The notes under the pieces: model-generated | What the model saw: only the letters and a program-made list of their open reading frames with translations | The model's database searches: none | What the model was told of the DNA's origin: nothing | Made by a program: the position numbers and the translations under genes | In this document: positions 17,093 through 26,800 of the stretch, piece after piece | Numbering within the stretch: position 1 is the first letter of the stretch | Layout of the letters: each line of letters begins with the position of its first letter | NCBI GenBank assembly: GCA_964567045.1 | Contig: CAZMLE010000039.1 | Location: 1 to 36,557 of the forward strand | Source: JAFNGF01 sp964567045 | GTDB lineage: Bacteria > Planctomycetota > Phycisphaerae > Sedimentisphaerales > Anaerobacaceae | Reading direction: 5' to 3' | Length of the DNA: 36,557 bases

Positions 17093-17515
17093 CTACCACC
17101 TTCCATTTGGCAATTCACTCAATGTCCAGTAAAGGTCAATTGTTTTCAGCGCCTGCACAAACCTTTCATAATCCACAGGTTTCACTATGTAGCCGGCAAC
17201 GCAGAGATCAAAGCTGCCAACTATGTCGCATTGTTCTTTAGAGGTAGTCAGCACAATGATAGGGATCCTCTTCAATGTATCGTCCGCTTTCACGACTTTG
17301 AGAAACTCGGCGCCGTTCATCCGGGGCATGTTCAAATCCAGAAAGATAATGCACGGCTTGTCATTGCCTCGGCTTCTCAAGTGCTTTAATGCTTCTTCGC
17401 CGTTGGTCACACGGGTCAATGGCCCTGCGATTTCCAGATCGTCGACCGCCCTTGTGATCGTCATGGCATCCACATCGTCATCTTCAACCAACAACACTGG
17501 CTTTGCACTTCGCAT
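17093..17515 (-). CDS. CheY-like single-domain response regulator (Rcp1 type)
   Basis: 140 residues, one receiver domain only. The acidic pair E11-D12-D13, phosphoacceptor D60 in FLDLNMP, the switch Thr in VLTTS and the KPVD lysine motif are all present. The C-terminal tail TIDLYWTLSELP is typical of the Rcp1-like group, which pairs with PAS or phytochrome-type kinases. With no output domain it must act by protein contact. It has a good GAGGG ribosome site before the ATG. It is a close paralogue of the gene immediately upstream (17518-17946), so the pair arose by tandem duplication. The neighbouring CHASE8-PAS kinase is the obvious phosphodonor. Confidence 0.92.
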   Translation of the reverse strand: MRSAKPVLLVEDDDVDAMTITRAVDDLEIAGPLTRVTNGEEALKHLRSRGNDKPCIIFLDLNMPRMNGAEFLKVVKADDTLKRIPIIVLTTSKEQCDIVGSFDLCVAGYIVKPVDYERFVQALKTIDLYWTLSELPNGRW

Positions 17516-17517
17516 TT

Positions 17518-17946
17518 TTATCCCTCTACTTTTTGCTCCGGCAACTCACTTAACGTCCAGTATAGGTCGATGGTCCTGATTGCCTCCACGAAGTTTCTGT
17601 AATCAACCGGCTTGACAATATAGCCGGCAACGCTGAGTTCAAAGCTCCCCACTATATCGTATTCTTCCTTAGAGGTGGTTAGAACCACGACAGGAGTCTG
17701 CCTCAGCTCATCATCGGCTTTTACAACTTTTAGAAATTCGATGCCATTCATCTTCGGCATATTCAGATCCAGAAGGATCACGCATGGCCTTTCATTACTC
17801 TCGTTTCGTAGATACTCCAATGCTTCTTCGCCGTTGATTGCATGAGCTAACGGATTGGCAACTTTCAGATCTTTAAAAGCCCGGCTGACCGTCATCGCAT
17901 CTACGGAGTCGTCTTCAACTAATAATACTGGCTTGGAGTTTCGCAT
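17518..17946 (-). CDS. CheY-like single-domain response regulator, paralogue
   Basis: 142 residues; receiver domain with D12-D13 pair, phosphoacceptor D60 in LLDLNMP, VLTTS and KPVD motifs. It is near-identical in layout to the next gene, including the DLYWTLSELP tail, with differences spread along the sequence (for example MNGIEF versus MNGAEF), which suggests an older tandem duplication. Its 5' end overlaps the 3' end of the kinase gene by 32 bases, and its stop is 3 bases before the next ATG. Tight packing implies co-translation with the kinase. As with its partner, it has no DNA-binding domain. Confidence 0.92.
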   Translation of the reverse strand: MRNSKPVLLVEDDSVDAMTVSRAFKDLKVANPLAHAINGEEALEYLRNESNERPCVILLDLNMPKMNGIEFLKVVKADDELRQTPVVVLTTSKEEYDIVGSFELSVAGYIVKPVDYRNFVEAIRTIDLYWTLSELPEQKVEG

Positions 17947-20242
17947 TTTCGATCCTCACTTTGTGCTTTGGAAGTGTGAATAGAAACGTGCTTCCCTGGC
18001 CCACTTTTGATTCCACCCAAATCTTACCGTCATATAGTTCTACAATTTTTTTTGCCACCGTAAGGCCAACGCCCGTACTCTCAACGTCGTCGCGCGGTGC
18101 TAATGTTTGGAACATCTCGAAGACCTTTTCGAAGTATTTCTCTTCGATGCCGGGTCCGTTGTCGGCGACACTGAACTTCCAGAAGCCGTCTTCTTCAACG
18201 CAGCCGATTCTTACCTGGCCTTCCGGCTTATCCATAAACTTCACGGCGTTGCTCAGCAGATTCTGGAAAACCTGAGTGATTCGCGTTCTTTCAAATTCAA
18301 TCACCGGCAGCTCATTTTCGACCGTAATCGAGATGCTCTCCGGCGGAGCAAGCGAATCAACAACTTCGGCAACAAGCTCATTCAGATTCACCTGAACCTT
18401 TTCTTCTTTTACACGCCCCGCTCTGGAGTACTGGAGGACTCCATCAATCAAGTTGTGCATTCGGTCGGCCCGGCTCAAGAGCAGATTTAGCTGATCCCTG
18501 CCGTTCTGGTCAATCTTGTCGGCGTAATCAGTTGTTATCCATTGGGCCAGCGTCTTTATGCCGCGCAGAGGGGCCTTCAAATCGTGCGATACTACGTAGG
18601 CAAAATCCTGGAGTTCCTTATTCGACCGGCCCAAATTTAGGACGGCTAATTCCAGGTCTTTGTTCAGTTTTCCAAGCGTCTTCTCCGCCTTTTTGCGCTC
18701 GCTGATGTCTTCAACCAACTCAATGAACCCTTTCACCACACCATCCCGCCCAACGAATGGAACGGCACGGTTCCGAACGTAAAAACGGCTGCCATCATCT
18801 CGCACAGCTTGGGTTTCAACCTCCACAGTATTCCCGGAAGCCATAGCCCGCACCCCAGGACAATGCGGACAAACTGCCTCGCGCTTCTCATACTCCCTAA
18901 AACAATCCTTACCCACAAAATCACTGGCAGGCTTATTAAATAATTTGGCAAGCATTGTGTTCGCCATAATTATCTTGTAATTAGTATCTATCACGGTAAT
19001 CCCGAGGACAGCGTTTTCCACAAGTGCCCGATACCGCTCTTGGCTTTCCCACAGCGCCTCCTCCATCCGCTTGCGCTCGCTTACATCCTGACCTTGCGCG
19101 ATTGTGGCGACGGGGGTCTTTCCGTCCAAGTCGAAAAGGGTAGCTGAGTTCCAGAGGACAGTCCGAACTGCTCCATCGAGATGAAGAATGTTAATCTCAA
19201 CGGTCTCCCACCGTTTGCCCTCTAGAGTCCCCCTGATAAACTCCATCGAACTCTCCACCTTATCGGTCGGGAAGAGAATCTTAATAGATTTTCCGATAAC
19301 GTCATGCGCGCTTCTCCCAGTCAACGCCTCGAAGGCATGGTTGAATCGTGTAATTTTAAATTGCGGATCCCAGACGATGATGGGGGCGTTTGCACAGTTG
19401 AATAGGTTTTCAAGGTATTGACTCGTCTCCCGCAGTTCATGCTCTGCTTTTTTACGCTCGGTGATTTCGCGGTTGAGATTATCTATGGATGTAGTGGTGG
19501 TTTGCAAATCGTCAGCCATGCTGTTGAAGGACTGGGCGAGATAACCTAATTCATCTTTCGAGTGAACCTCCACTCTATGATCAAAATGACCTTTACCTAT
19601 TCTTCTGGCACTTTCAGCCAGACTTAGAATTGGTGCTGAGATTATGTTTTGAAGTTTTGATGAGACAGCATAAGCAGTCAAAGAGGCAAGCAACAGAACG
19701 ACAGAGATTATTCTGATATTACGCATGAGCATCGCATACATAGGACGCAAATCGGAGCGCACGCATACCGTCCCAATTATTTCATCATCGAGAATAATAG
19801 TTTTGAATACTGTCAGGAAGCCCTCACCAAAAGTATAGCCGCTTTTTTGAATTTCGGACGGCTGGATATTTCTGTCTACGCCATAACGATGATAACTTGC
19901 AAAAAGTTCACCTTTCTTGTTATAGACACCGCCAAAAACAATGCAAGATTCAACATGAAGAGCGCTTAACGTCTTTTTTGCGTCATCGGGATCATTGAAA
20001 GTCAGAGATGCCTTGCAGTTGTCTGCTATCATCTCCGCCTGTGTCGAGAGACTCCGCGCCATAGTATGGCGAAGGGTGCTCCATTCCCATAAAATGAGTA
20101 CGATCCCTGCTAACAGCAGTGCGACTATGCTTGTTGCCATGATGATGGATATCAGCTTATCTTTTATGGTCATATTCTGCAAAACAAGCATGATCATTTG
20201 CCTGAATCCAAAATGTTTCTTCTCTATCTTTTCTCTATCCAT
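17915..20242 (-). CDS. CHASE8-HAMP-PAS-PAS sensor histidine kinase
   Basis: 775 residues from ATG 20242, chosen because it overlaps the YfiR stop by 8 bases. Order: TM1 (about 31-53), periplasmic CHASE8-like domain (about 65-165, with MIADNCKASLTFND and VYNKKGELFASYHR), TM2 (175-193), HAMP (193-246), PAS1 (275-390), PAS2 (400-515), HisKA with phosphoacceptor H553 (VSHDLKAPLRG), and an intact ATPase domain with N665, D694 and GVGL at 724-727. PAS2 carries a CPHC cysteine pair (C458, C461) that could bind metal or sense redox. CHASE8 is the periplasmic domain of the diguanylate cyclase YfiN, which YfiR holds inactive; here the same sensor drives a kinase and the upstream gene is a yfiR. Phosphate would go to the two CheY-like proteins downstream. 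Confidence 0.9.
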   Translation of the reverse strand: MDREKIEKKHFGFRQMIMLVLQNMTIKDKLISIIMATSIVALLLAGIVLILWEWSTLRHTMARSLSTQAEMIADNCKASLTFNDPDDAKKTLSALHVESCIVFGGVYNKKGELFASYHRYGVDRNIQPSEIQKSGYTFGEGFLTVFKTIILDDEIIGTVCVRSDLRPMYAMLMRNIRIISVVLLLASLTAYAVSSKLQNIISAPILSLAESARRIGKGHFDHRVEVHSKDELGYLAQSFNSMADDLQTTTTSIDNLNREITERKKAEHELRETSQYLENLFNCANAPIIVWDPQFKITRFNHAFEALTGRSAHDVIGKSIKILFPTDKVESSMEFIRGTLEGKRWETVEINILHLDGAVRTVLWNSATLFDLDGKTPVATIAQGQDVSERKRMEEALWESQERYRALVENAVLGITVIDTNYKIIMANTMLAKLFNKPASDFVGKDCFREYEKREAVCPHCPGVRAMASGNTVEVETQAVRDDGSRFYVRNRAVPFVGRDGVVKGFIELVEDISERKKAEKTLGKLNKDLELAVLNLGRSNKELQDFAYVVSHDLKAPLRGIKTLAQWITTDYADKIDQNGRDQLNLLLSRADRMHNLIDGVLQYSRAGRVKEEKVQVNLNELVAEVVDSLAPPESISITVENELPVIEFERTRITQVFQNLLSNAVKFMDKPEGQVRIGCVEEDGFWKFSVADNGPGIEEKYFEKVFEMFQTLAPRDDVESTGVGLTVAKKIVELYDGKIWVESKVGQGSTFLFTLPKHKVRIENAKLQASIIS

Positions 20243-20867
20243 CTTTATTGCTCTTGCCACCGTCATCACCAACCACTCTTTTTGCCAGCCGTAGAAGCTG
20301 AGACCTGATTTTAAGTTTAGCACGGTTGGCAGCAGTCATATTTATTTCAAAACGAACTTTTTTCTCCTCCATAATGAAATTGATAATCCCGCCGGATTCG
20401 AGAAAACCTTGCACATCTCCAATTGTCAGGACGCTGTGATCTTTCACTAAATTTATAATCTCCTTGATGCTTTTTTCTTCCGATAAACAAATAAACAATA
20501 AGTGACACTTCCTTAGAGACTCAATCTCTCGCTCCAGCAAAGTTTTGTCTTTTTCGCCCGATTTTTTAAGTTCCTCGATAGGCTTGAACCGCTTTATAAG
20601 AACCTTTCTGCCCTTGTCCTCCTTGTCTTTAACTGGAGCAAAGGCGTTTCCAAATGGGTCTTTGCCAATGATGCCTATGGTTACCGGCTCATTGTTTTCG
20701 GCAACCTTTTCTTTAGGCCAGTCCACAAATTTGATAAAGTTATATATAAAGGCGGCTTTGATTTGATACTCCCGACCGGACGCGGAGTCAGCGTGGGTTT
20801 CTGCTGCCACAGACACCAGAATCAATGCCATGACTGGCCCTGCCAGGTTGTGAAGCATACTTTTCAT
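20235..20867 (-). CDS. yfiR: YfiR family periplasmic regulator (DUF4154)
   Basis: Exported protein of about 210 residues. Signal peptide MKSMLHNLAGPVMALILV...ETHA is followed by the family core EYQIKAAFIYNFIKFVDWP, GIIGKDPFG, and the late block GFLESGGIINFIMEEKKVRFEIN with NRAKLKIRSQLLRLAK near the end, all typical of YfiR. In Pseudomonas, YfiR binds the periplasmic domain of YfiN and represses it until redox or envelope signals release it. Here the partner is probably the CHASE8 kinase encoded next, which overlaps this gene. The start is uncertain: in-frame ATGs at 20873 and 20867 and a TTG at 20891 all lie close together and no strong ribosome site decides. The 97-base gap to the TonB receptor gene is compatible with one operon. 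Confidence 0.9.
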   Translation of the reverse strand: MKSMLHNLAGPVMALILVSVAAETHADSASGREYQIKAAFIYNFIKFVDWPKEKVAENNEPVTIGIIGKDPFGNAFAPVKDKEDKGRKVLIKRFKPIEELKKSGEKDKTLLEREIESLRKCHLLFICLSEEKSIKEIINLVKDHSVLTIGDVQGFLESGGIINFIMEEKKVRFEINMTAANRAKLKIRSQLLRLAKRVVGDDGGKSNKDG

Positions 20868-20964
20868 GGTCATTCTCAGAATGCCAGCCAAGTCGAAAGT
20901 CGGACTGCACGGTGTTAGCTTTTCACCGATTCGCCCCCTTCAGCGAGATGGATCGGAAACGGCA

Positions 20965-22977
20965 TTAAAATCTATATACAATTTCAAGAAAATAGCTTCG
21001 CTCTGGTCTTTGGTAATCAGACATATAAGGATAGTCAGTCGCTCCTGGTGCCGGCGAAGGATCAAAACATCTTTTATCGAAAAGATTTCTAACCGAAGCT
21101 TGGACTTCTAAGCCCTTTATCAGATCTTTGCCAAGCAAAGCAACGTTTACAATTGCAAAACCCGCCACATCATCTCGAATATCTCCTGCCGACCTGTTTG
21201 ACTTTCCCTTAAACACTATATGGCCCACTAGATTGAACTTTTCTGTTAAGCGGTGGTTCACAAGGATATTTCCTTTATGTTCCGGCACGTCAGGAAGCTC
21301 CTCACTGTCAGCGTCCTCTGTTCTCTGATAGGTGTAATTTGCTCCTATGTAGGAGTCTTTTGCGTAAAAAGTTTTCAACTCCAGCTCCAAACCCGATGTT
21401 TTTGTTTTGCCGGATAGATTTGCATGTTGGAAATTGTAAATGCCAATAAGGTCTTCAATCGTATTGTGGAATACGCTGACACGAGAGCCCATGTTGGGAG
21501 TGATTTTTGCATCGAGACTGACCTCGTAGGTCTCCACCGTTTCCGGGTCCACATTTGGGTTGCCTATGACTATCGGATTGTTTATATTATACAGTTCACC
21601 GAAAGTAGGTGCGCGAAAGCCTCTACCGTAGAGCAGTTTCAAATAATGATCTTCGACAAATTCCCACACGATTCCGCCCCGGGGGTTCAATATGCCGCCA
21701 AAATCACTGTAGTGGTCATATCGTCCCCCAACATTTAACTGCAGATTATCTGCAATATTCCATATATCTTCCGCATACAACGCCCATACGGTTCGATTGT
21801 GGTCCCCGTTCCAGTTTGTCGCAGGATCGGACATATCTGCGCCATCGAGTGACCATCCGACGTCAAACATCTTATGTTCCTCAAGCGTTAAACCTGAAAT
21901 GATTCTATTCTGTTCGTTCAATCTGTATTTGCCCAATACTTCGCCACCAATCCTCGTACAGGTTTGCCAATACTCATATAAACTGTCACCAGGAAGAAAC
22001 TGCCAGACATTGTTCCAATAGTGGTCGTCATAATAAATTCTACCCGTAAAATCGAGGTTTTGATTTATTTTGGAGTTATATTCCGTTTCGAGGAAATAAA
22101 CCCTGTAGTCAATATCAGTCTCATCACAATCTAAGAACCCTATGCCACCAAAAAAAGGCCCTGTTTTTCTTTGTCTATAATTTCCTTTGAATTTAACGTC
22201 CTTGTACTTAAGAAGGACATCAGCGTCATATATATCCTCCCAGGAGTCGGCATGACCCGAAGTGCCACCAGCATCATGTTCCATGTGTGCACCAAATCCA
22301 TTGGTGGTAAGACGATTAAGGCTTAGAGCCACATCAAAATCGTTAATAGCCTTGCCAAACAGGACATTGTACTGGTGTGTGTCGAAACTACCGGTTCTGT
22401 AAGCCGATCTCACGCCATCAATATCCTTTCCATCTTTTGTAATGATGTTTATCAATGCTAAAAAAGCATTGGCACCGTATAGAGCGGACGCGGGACCACG
22501 AATAATTTCTATCCGTTTGACGTTATCAACCGGTAAGTTATCATATACCAACGTACATCCGCCGTTTAGTAGGTTGTTGTCTAATGGGTGGCCATTTAGC
22601 ATAAATAGTATTTTTTCCGACATTTCTGTATGAAAACCTCGGACTTCAATCCTATGCTCCCATGCCCTATTCTTGGCAATACCCAACCCCGGCACAGTCT
22701 CCAGAACGTCCAGCAGGTTTCGCGCACCCATGTTGCGAATCTCCTCTTCGGTAACTACGGTCACGCTAGCCGGAGCTTTCGTAATTGGCTGTTCTATTCG
22801 AGCAGCAGAAACTACCGTCGGCACTTCCATCAACTCCTCGATGGACATTTCAAAGAAATCCTTCGGCCTATTCGGCTCGTGCTGCTGCGCAAATAGTTGC
22901 ATGTCAAAGCTGAAGACCAACAAAAGTATGACTGGAAACACAAATGCTTGTGTCAGAGAGACTCTTTGCACAGCCAT
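20965..22977 (-). CDS. TonB-dependent outer-membrane receptor
   Basis: About 670 residues. N-terminal signal peptide, then a short stretch with the family lead-in FFEMSIEELMEVPTVVSAA, which looks like a TonB-box region. The plug domain follows (about 60-170: APASVTVVTEEEIRNMG, LDVLETVPGLG, VEIIRGPASALYGANAF-like block), then a 22-strand-type barrel ending EIVYRF. The start is ATG 22977, with GGGGGT 8 bases upstream; a GTG at 22983 is less likely. The BtuB/CirA-like plug points to import of a metal complex, cobalamin, siderophore or a glycan; none can be chosen. It begins the YfiR-kinase-regulator operon, so its substrate or its own occupancy may be what YfiR reports. I saw no cobalamin riboswitch in the upstream 500 bases. 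Confidence 0.92.
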   Translation of the reverse strand: MAVQRVSLTQAFVFPVILLLVFSFDMQLFAQQHEPNRPKDFFEMSIEELMEVPTVVSAARIEQPITKAPASVTVVTEEEIRNMGARNLLDVLETVPGLGIAKNRAWEHRIEVRGFHTEMSEKILFMLNGHPLDNNLLNGGCTLVYDNLPVDNVKRIEIIRGPASALYGANAFLALINIITKDGKDIDGVRSAYRTGSFDTHQYNVLFGKAINDFDVALSLNRLTTNGFGAHMEHDAGGTSGHADSWEDIYDADVLLKYKDVKFKGNYRQRKTGPFFGGIGFLDCDETDIDYRVYFLETEYNSKINQNLDFTGRIYYDDHYWNNVWQFLPGDSLYEYWQTCTRIGGEVLGKYRLNEQNRIISGLTLEEHKMFDVGWSLDGADMSDPATNWNGDHNRTVWALYAEDIWNIADNLQLNVGGRYDHYSDFGGILNPRGGIVWEFVEDHYLKLLYGRGFRAPTFGELYNINNPIVIGNPNVDPETVETYEVSLDAKITPNMGSRVSVFHNTIEDLIGIYNFQHANLSGKTKTSGLELELKTFYAKDSYIGANYTYQRTEDADSEELPDVPEHKGNILVNHRLTEKFNLVGHIVFKGKSNRSAGDIRDDVAGFAIVNVALLGKDLIKGLEVQASVRNLFDKRCFDPSPAPGATDYPYMSDYQRPERSYFLEIVYRF

Positions 22978-23329
22978 ATTCACTACCCCCAGAAGCGTAT
23001 TTGTTTCCCGCGAAGCGGGGTCCCTCGTGAAGAGTTAAGCGAGATACGAAATACACTTTGCGAACGTTTTTTTACCCCCAGTTCAAACCCCCGAGGACGC
23101 ATGGTCCCTGCATATAATCTGTCGCAAAGAGGTATCGGCATGTAACAAACACGATTTGAGAAGAAATTATCTTTGCGCAAATATTGTCAGAAATTTCCCG
23201 CACATATTTGGCTGCTTATGAGCGTCAAGAGTAAGGATTAGACCAATTACCGGACCAGCATCCCAAAGCGTACGCTTGAATCCTCCAGCTTATGCTCACG
23301 CCGTTGACCCAGACCTGAATCTCGGCGCA
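22978..23329. other. Intergenic region between divergent operons
   Basis: About 350 bases without a credible gene. On the minus strand, the operon promoter must lie here. A TTGACG with a poor -10 (TATGTG) 16 bases on is visible at about 23202-23229, but the match is weak. A family F repeat is at 23004-23026. Runs of C and T (TTTTTTTACCCCC) and a GGAC/GTCC hairpin near 23092-23106 have no clear role. I recognise no known riboswitch. Confidence 0.5.
23004..23026 (-). repeat. Family F repeat (GGGACCCCGCTTCGCGGGAA)
   Basis: Short palindrome CCCGC-gaa-GCGGG with a conserved GGGAC shoulder. Related copies are at 33086-33102, 35764-35785 and, more diverged, 29305-29324. It lies in the 5' region of the TonB receptor gene. 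Confidence 0.75.
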
Positions 23330-23358
23330 TTGACAGGCAGGCTCGTGGCTGTTATAAT
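23330..23358 (+). promoter_or_regulatory. Perfect-consensus sigma70 promoter
   Basis: TTGACA (23330-23335), exactly 17 bases, TATAAT (23353-23358). All 12 consensus bases match at ideal spacing. Transcription should start near 23365, giving a leader of about 110 bases before the lipoprotein ATG at 23478. Confidence 0.8.
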
Positions 23359-23385
23359 AAAGCTGGTTTGTAGAACGAGTTCTGT

Positions 23386-23469
23386 GCCGGCTACGTTGGA
23401 GGTATGCTGCCGGACCCATAAAAAACGTTGTCTCGGCCAGATAGCCGGCTAAGTGGACCTCAAAGAGGA
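23386..23469 (+). ncRNA. Candidate structured leader with possible pseudoknot over the ribosome site
   Basis: In the leader, GCCGGCTA (23386-23393) pairs perfectly with TAGCCGGC (23442-23449). Inside that loop GGAGGT (23398-23403) can pair with ACCTC (23457-23461), which lies beyond the stem, making an H-type pseudoknot. The same CCTC can instead pair with GAGG (23465-23468), the ribosome site of the next gene, so the two pairings compete. This is a hand fold only; I do not recognise it as a named riboswitch. Confidence 0.35.
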
Positions 23470-23477
23470 TAGAAGTG

Positions 23478-23744
23478 ATGAGAATCTTAGGAACATCGAC
23501 AAGTCAAGAGTCAAAAGTAAAAAGTCGTATCTTGTCGTTTTTTACGTTTGCCGTCATTTTTTGTGGCGCCGTTTTCCTGCTATGCGGGTGTAGCTCTTAC
23601 GAGCAGCCCGGCGAAACGGCTGCTGATGGAAGTAGGAGACACGAGCGTGTTCTTCGCATCAATCGGCAGGAGATGATGACAGACATAGATAGGAGTTTGC
23701 TTCTCGACCGGCCCAGCAAACTTACCGACTTGAGGATACCCTGA
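23478..23744 (+). CDS. Small lipoprotein of unknown function
   Basis: 88 residues from ATG 23478, with AGAGGA about 9 bases upstream (a GTG at 23475 is less well placed). An N-terminal run of KVKSR precedes a hydrophobic segment (FFTFAVIFCGAVFLLC) and a lipobox-like LLCGCSS, indicating a lipid-anchored protein, perhaps of the outer membrane. The remaining 45 residues are charged and unrecognised. The N-terminal codons (23497-23526) are built from AAGTC/AAAGT units resembling a short repeat. It lies directly behind the consensus promoter and 94 bases ahead of the large dockerin/CotH gene, so the two may be co-expressed. It ends TGA immediately followed by TAG. Confidence 0.65.
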   Translation: MRILGTSTSQESKVKSRILSFFTFAVIFCGAVFLLCGCSSYEQPGETAADGSRRHERVLRINRQEMMTDIDRSLLLDRPSKLTDLRIP

Positions 23745-23763
23745 TAGGATATTCAGACATCCT

Positions 23764-23787
23764 CGGCTCGACTGAGCTCGCCGAAGT
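23764..23787 (+). repeat. Family H-related palindrome (CGGCTCGACTGAGCTCGCCG)
   Basis: An imperfect palindrome between the lipoprotein and the large CotH gene, related to 5689-5707. No coding effect. Confidence 0.5.
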
Positions 23788-23838
23788 CTGCCTCGTTGTC
23801 GCTTCAGATACTGGTGCAAGCGGCCAGGGAATACGTCA

Positions 23839-26800
23839 ATGAAACGGGTAAGGTTTCAAATCTTCTTGTGCCCGTTTGTGATATTGGTCCTCGGTATGGC
23901 CGTCTCAAGAGCACCTGCAGAGTGGGTCGCCTACAATGACTGCCTTCGAGAACCGGCAGACTCCACAGCCGCAAACGTGACCGGCTGGACTATCCATAAT
24001 AGCGACCTAACCCACTTCACTGGCACGCTGAAGAATTACCAGACCGGCAGCGATGCGGCAATGCCCACAGTCACATTCACTATGGGGCCGGCCGGTTTGC
24101 AGGTCAGCAGTGGCGGTGCAGGCGGCAATGCCGCCCCAGGCACGGACGCCTACGAGATATTCCATGGCATTATAGACTTCGGCCCCAACAATGTTTACTA
24201 CGGCAGCGCAGGCTGGTGGGTAGAGATTAAGCTCACCGGCCTGGATCCAGCCAAGAGGTACGCATTTGTCGGCACTGCAATACGCTCAAGCAGCTATCCT
24301 GCCCGCAAGTCGCTCTTTACCATTTTGGGCCACGTCAGCGCCACCAACAATAGCAGCGATGGAGTAGTATCAAAGACGGCAAACACGGCTATCCTGCTCG
24401 CAGGGGACAATAGCGCACCTGGAGCCGGATACGTCGTTCGATGGGACGACATTGTGCCGCCAGCCGACGGCAGTTTCACGATTAGAGCAGAGGCGACCGC
24501 CGATTCTGAAGGCGGCAAAGCATATCCCTTGGGGGGATTTATGCTCCAGGAAGTGGGAACCGCAGGCAACCGCCCGCCGGAAGTTGATGCCGGCGATTAC
24601 CCTTCACTTTCCTGGCCGAATGATACCCTCCAGCTTAGCCCCGTCATCTCCGACGATGACCCTTGCGGTTTGGGAATATTGACCTTCAAGTGGTTGCAGC
24701 TCAGCGGCCCAGGCACGGTGACCTTCCGCCCCAGCGACGATGTTCGGGACCCTTGTGCAATATTCTCCAAGCCCGGCGATTATCAACTCCGACTTCAGGT
24801 CTGGGACGAAGTGCCCCAGCAAGGCAGCGGCACAGTGACCATTAACATCATCGAGCCGCTGCTGGGCGATTTGAACGGTGACAAGAAAGTCAACTGGGAC
24901 GACCTGGTTCTTTTCGCCGTTCGGTGGTTGGACTCTCAGGCAAATCCCGCCGACATCAATGCCAGAGACGGCGTCAATATGGATGACTTTGCATTCCTGG
25001 CGAAGAACTGGCTTGTGGGTGCCGGTCCAACCGTTGTCATCAATGAGCTTATGGCCAGAAATGACCGCACCGTCAAAGACCCACAAGGCCAATATGATGA
25101 TTGGATTGAAATCTATAATGCCGGCGATGAGCCTATCAATGTGGGCGGAATGTACCTCACAGATGATGCATCTATAGCCACGCTCTGGCGGATTCCTGAC
25201 ACCAATCCTTCCGCAACTACTATCCCGCCAGGTGGATACCTATTGATATGGGCGGACAATGACACTGGTGTCCCCGGCCTGCACGCGGCTTTTGAGCTTG
25301 ACGCCGACCGCGGGGATTGCGTAGCTCTATTTGATACTGATGGCGCCACCCTGATTGATAGCGTCACTTTTGGCAAGCAGACGCCGGATGTCTCTTACGG
25401 GCGTGAACCCGATGGAATTGATAATTGGGTGACGCTTTCGCCGACTCCAGGTTCTTCGAACAACGGTTCATATCTGGCTGTGGTGGCCGACACTAAATTC
25501 AGCTATGACCGCGGTTTTTACGATAGTCCGTTCTCCGTAGCGATCACCACCGAAACCCAGGGCGCCGCCATACGTTACACCACAGATGGCAGTACGCCTA
25601 CTGAAACGTATGGCACCGTCTATACGGCTCCGATTCCGATCTCCGCAACCACGTGTTTGCGGGCAGCCGCCTTCAAACCAGGCTGCAAATCCACCAATGT
25701 GGATACCCACACGTATATCTTCCTCGATGACGTTATCCGACAGGCTACCGATCCAGTCACCGGGGCGCAGGTCACGCCGCCGGGCTGCCCGACTTCGTGG
25801 GGCTCGGTGACCGGCGATTATCAGATGGACCCCGACGTTGTCGGGCAAAATGGTAAAGACAAATTCGGTGGCCTCTATGCCAGCACAATCAAGCAGGACC
25901 TCAAGTCCGTGCCGACCATATCGCTGGTTATGAACAAGGACGACTGGTTCGGCAGTCGAGGCATCTATATCAACCAATCCCAGGACGGCACAGAGCGTGT
26001 GGCTTCGTTCGAGTTCATTGATCCGAACAGCGGCGAACAATTTCAGCTAAACTGTGCTCTGGCTATGCAGGGCGGGGTCAGCGCCGGCGGCACCAGTCTC
26101 GATAGGTGGAAGACATTCAAACTCTCGATGCGGCCGCGATTCAAAACCCAAACCGATGACGGAAAGCCTACCGGCGGCCCGCCGAACCTTGATTACGGAC
26201 TGTTTCCGGATTCACCTGTCCAGAACCACAATACCGTTGTGCTCGACTCGGTTCTGAACCATTCATGGCTGCACCCCGGTGCCGACCAGCGCAACACCGC
26301 TATGTACATCCAGGACCAGTACGTTGCCGATCTGCACAACGCGATGGGTGGCCATTCGCCTCACGGATCCTACGCCCACGTCTACATCAGCGGCCTGTAC
26401 TGGGGAATGTACTACATCCACGAAAGGCCCGATCATGCCTGGGCGGCAGAAATGTTCGGCGGCGACAAGGAAAAATATGATGCCATCAAGCATAGCAGCA
26501 GCTACGTTATCAACGACGGCGGCGGACTCAATAGCGGCACCGCACGCGCCAGCTTCAATGCAATGGTCAACGCCGCAACTGCCGTTTCTTCCGACCCTAC
26601 AAACCTCAGCAAATACAACGCGCTATCGCAAATGCTGGACATCGACAACTTCATCACCTATCTGCTTTGCAACTGGTTCCCCGGCAACCATGACTGGCCT
26701 GCTAAGAACTGGTACGCTACGCATCGTTATCCCGACGGCAAATGGCGATTCCACTCCTGGGACGCCGAGCACACGGTCGAAGGCGGAAACAACGTCGGCC

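Noticed and set aside
22978..23329. Cobalamin or other metal riboswitch upstream of the TonB receptor
   Set aside because: I looked for the conserved cobalamin box and other known cores on the minus strand and saw none.
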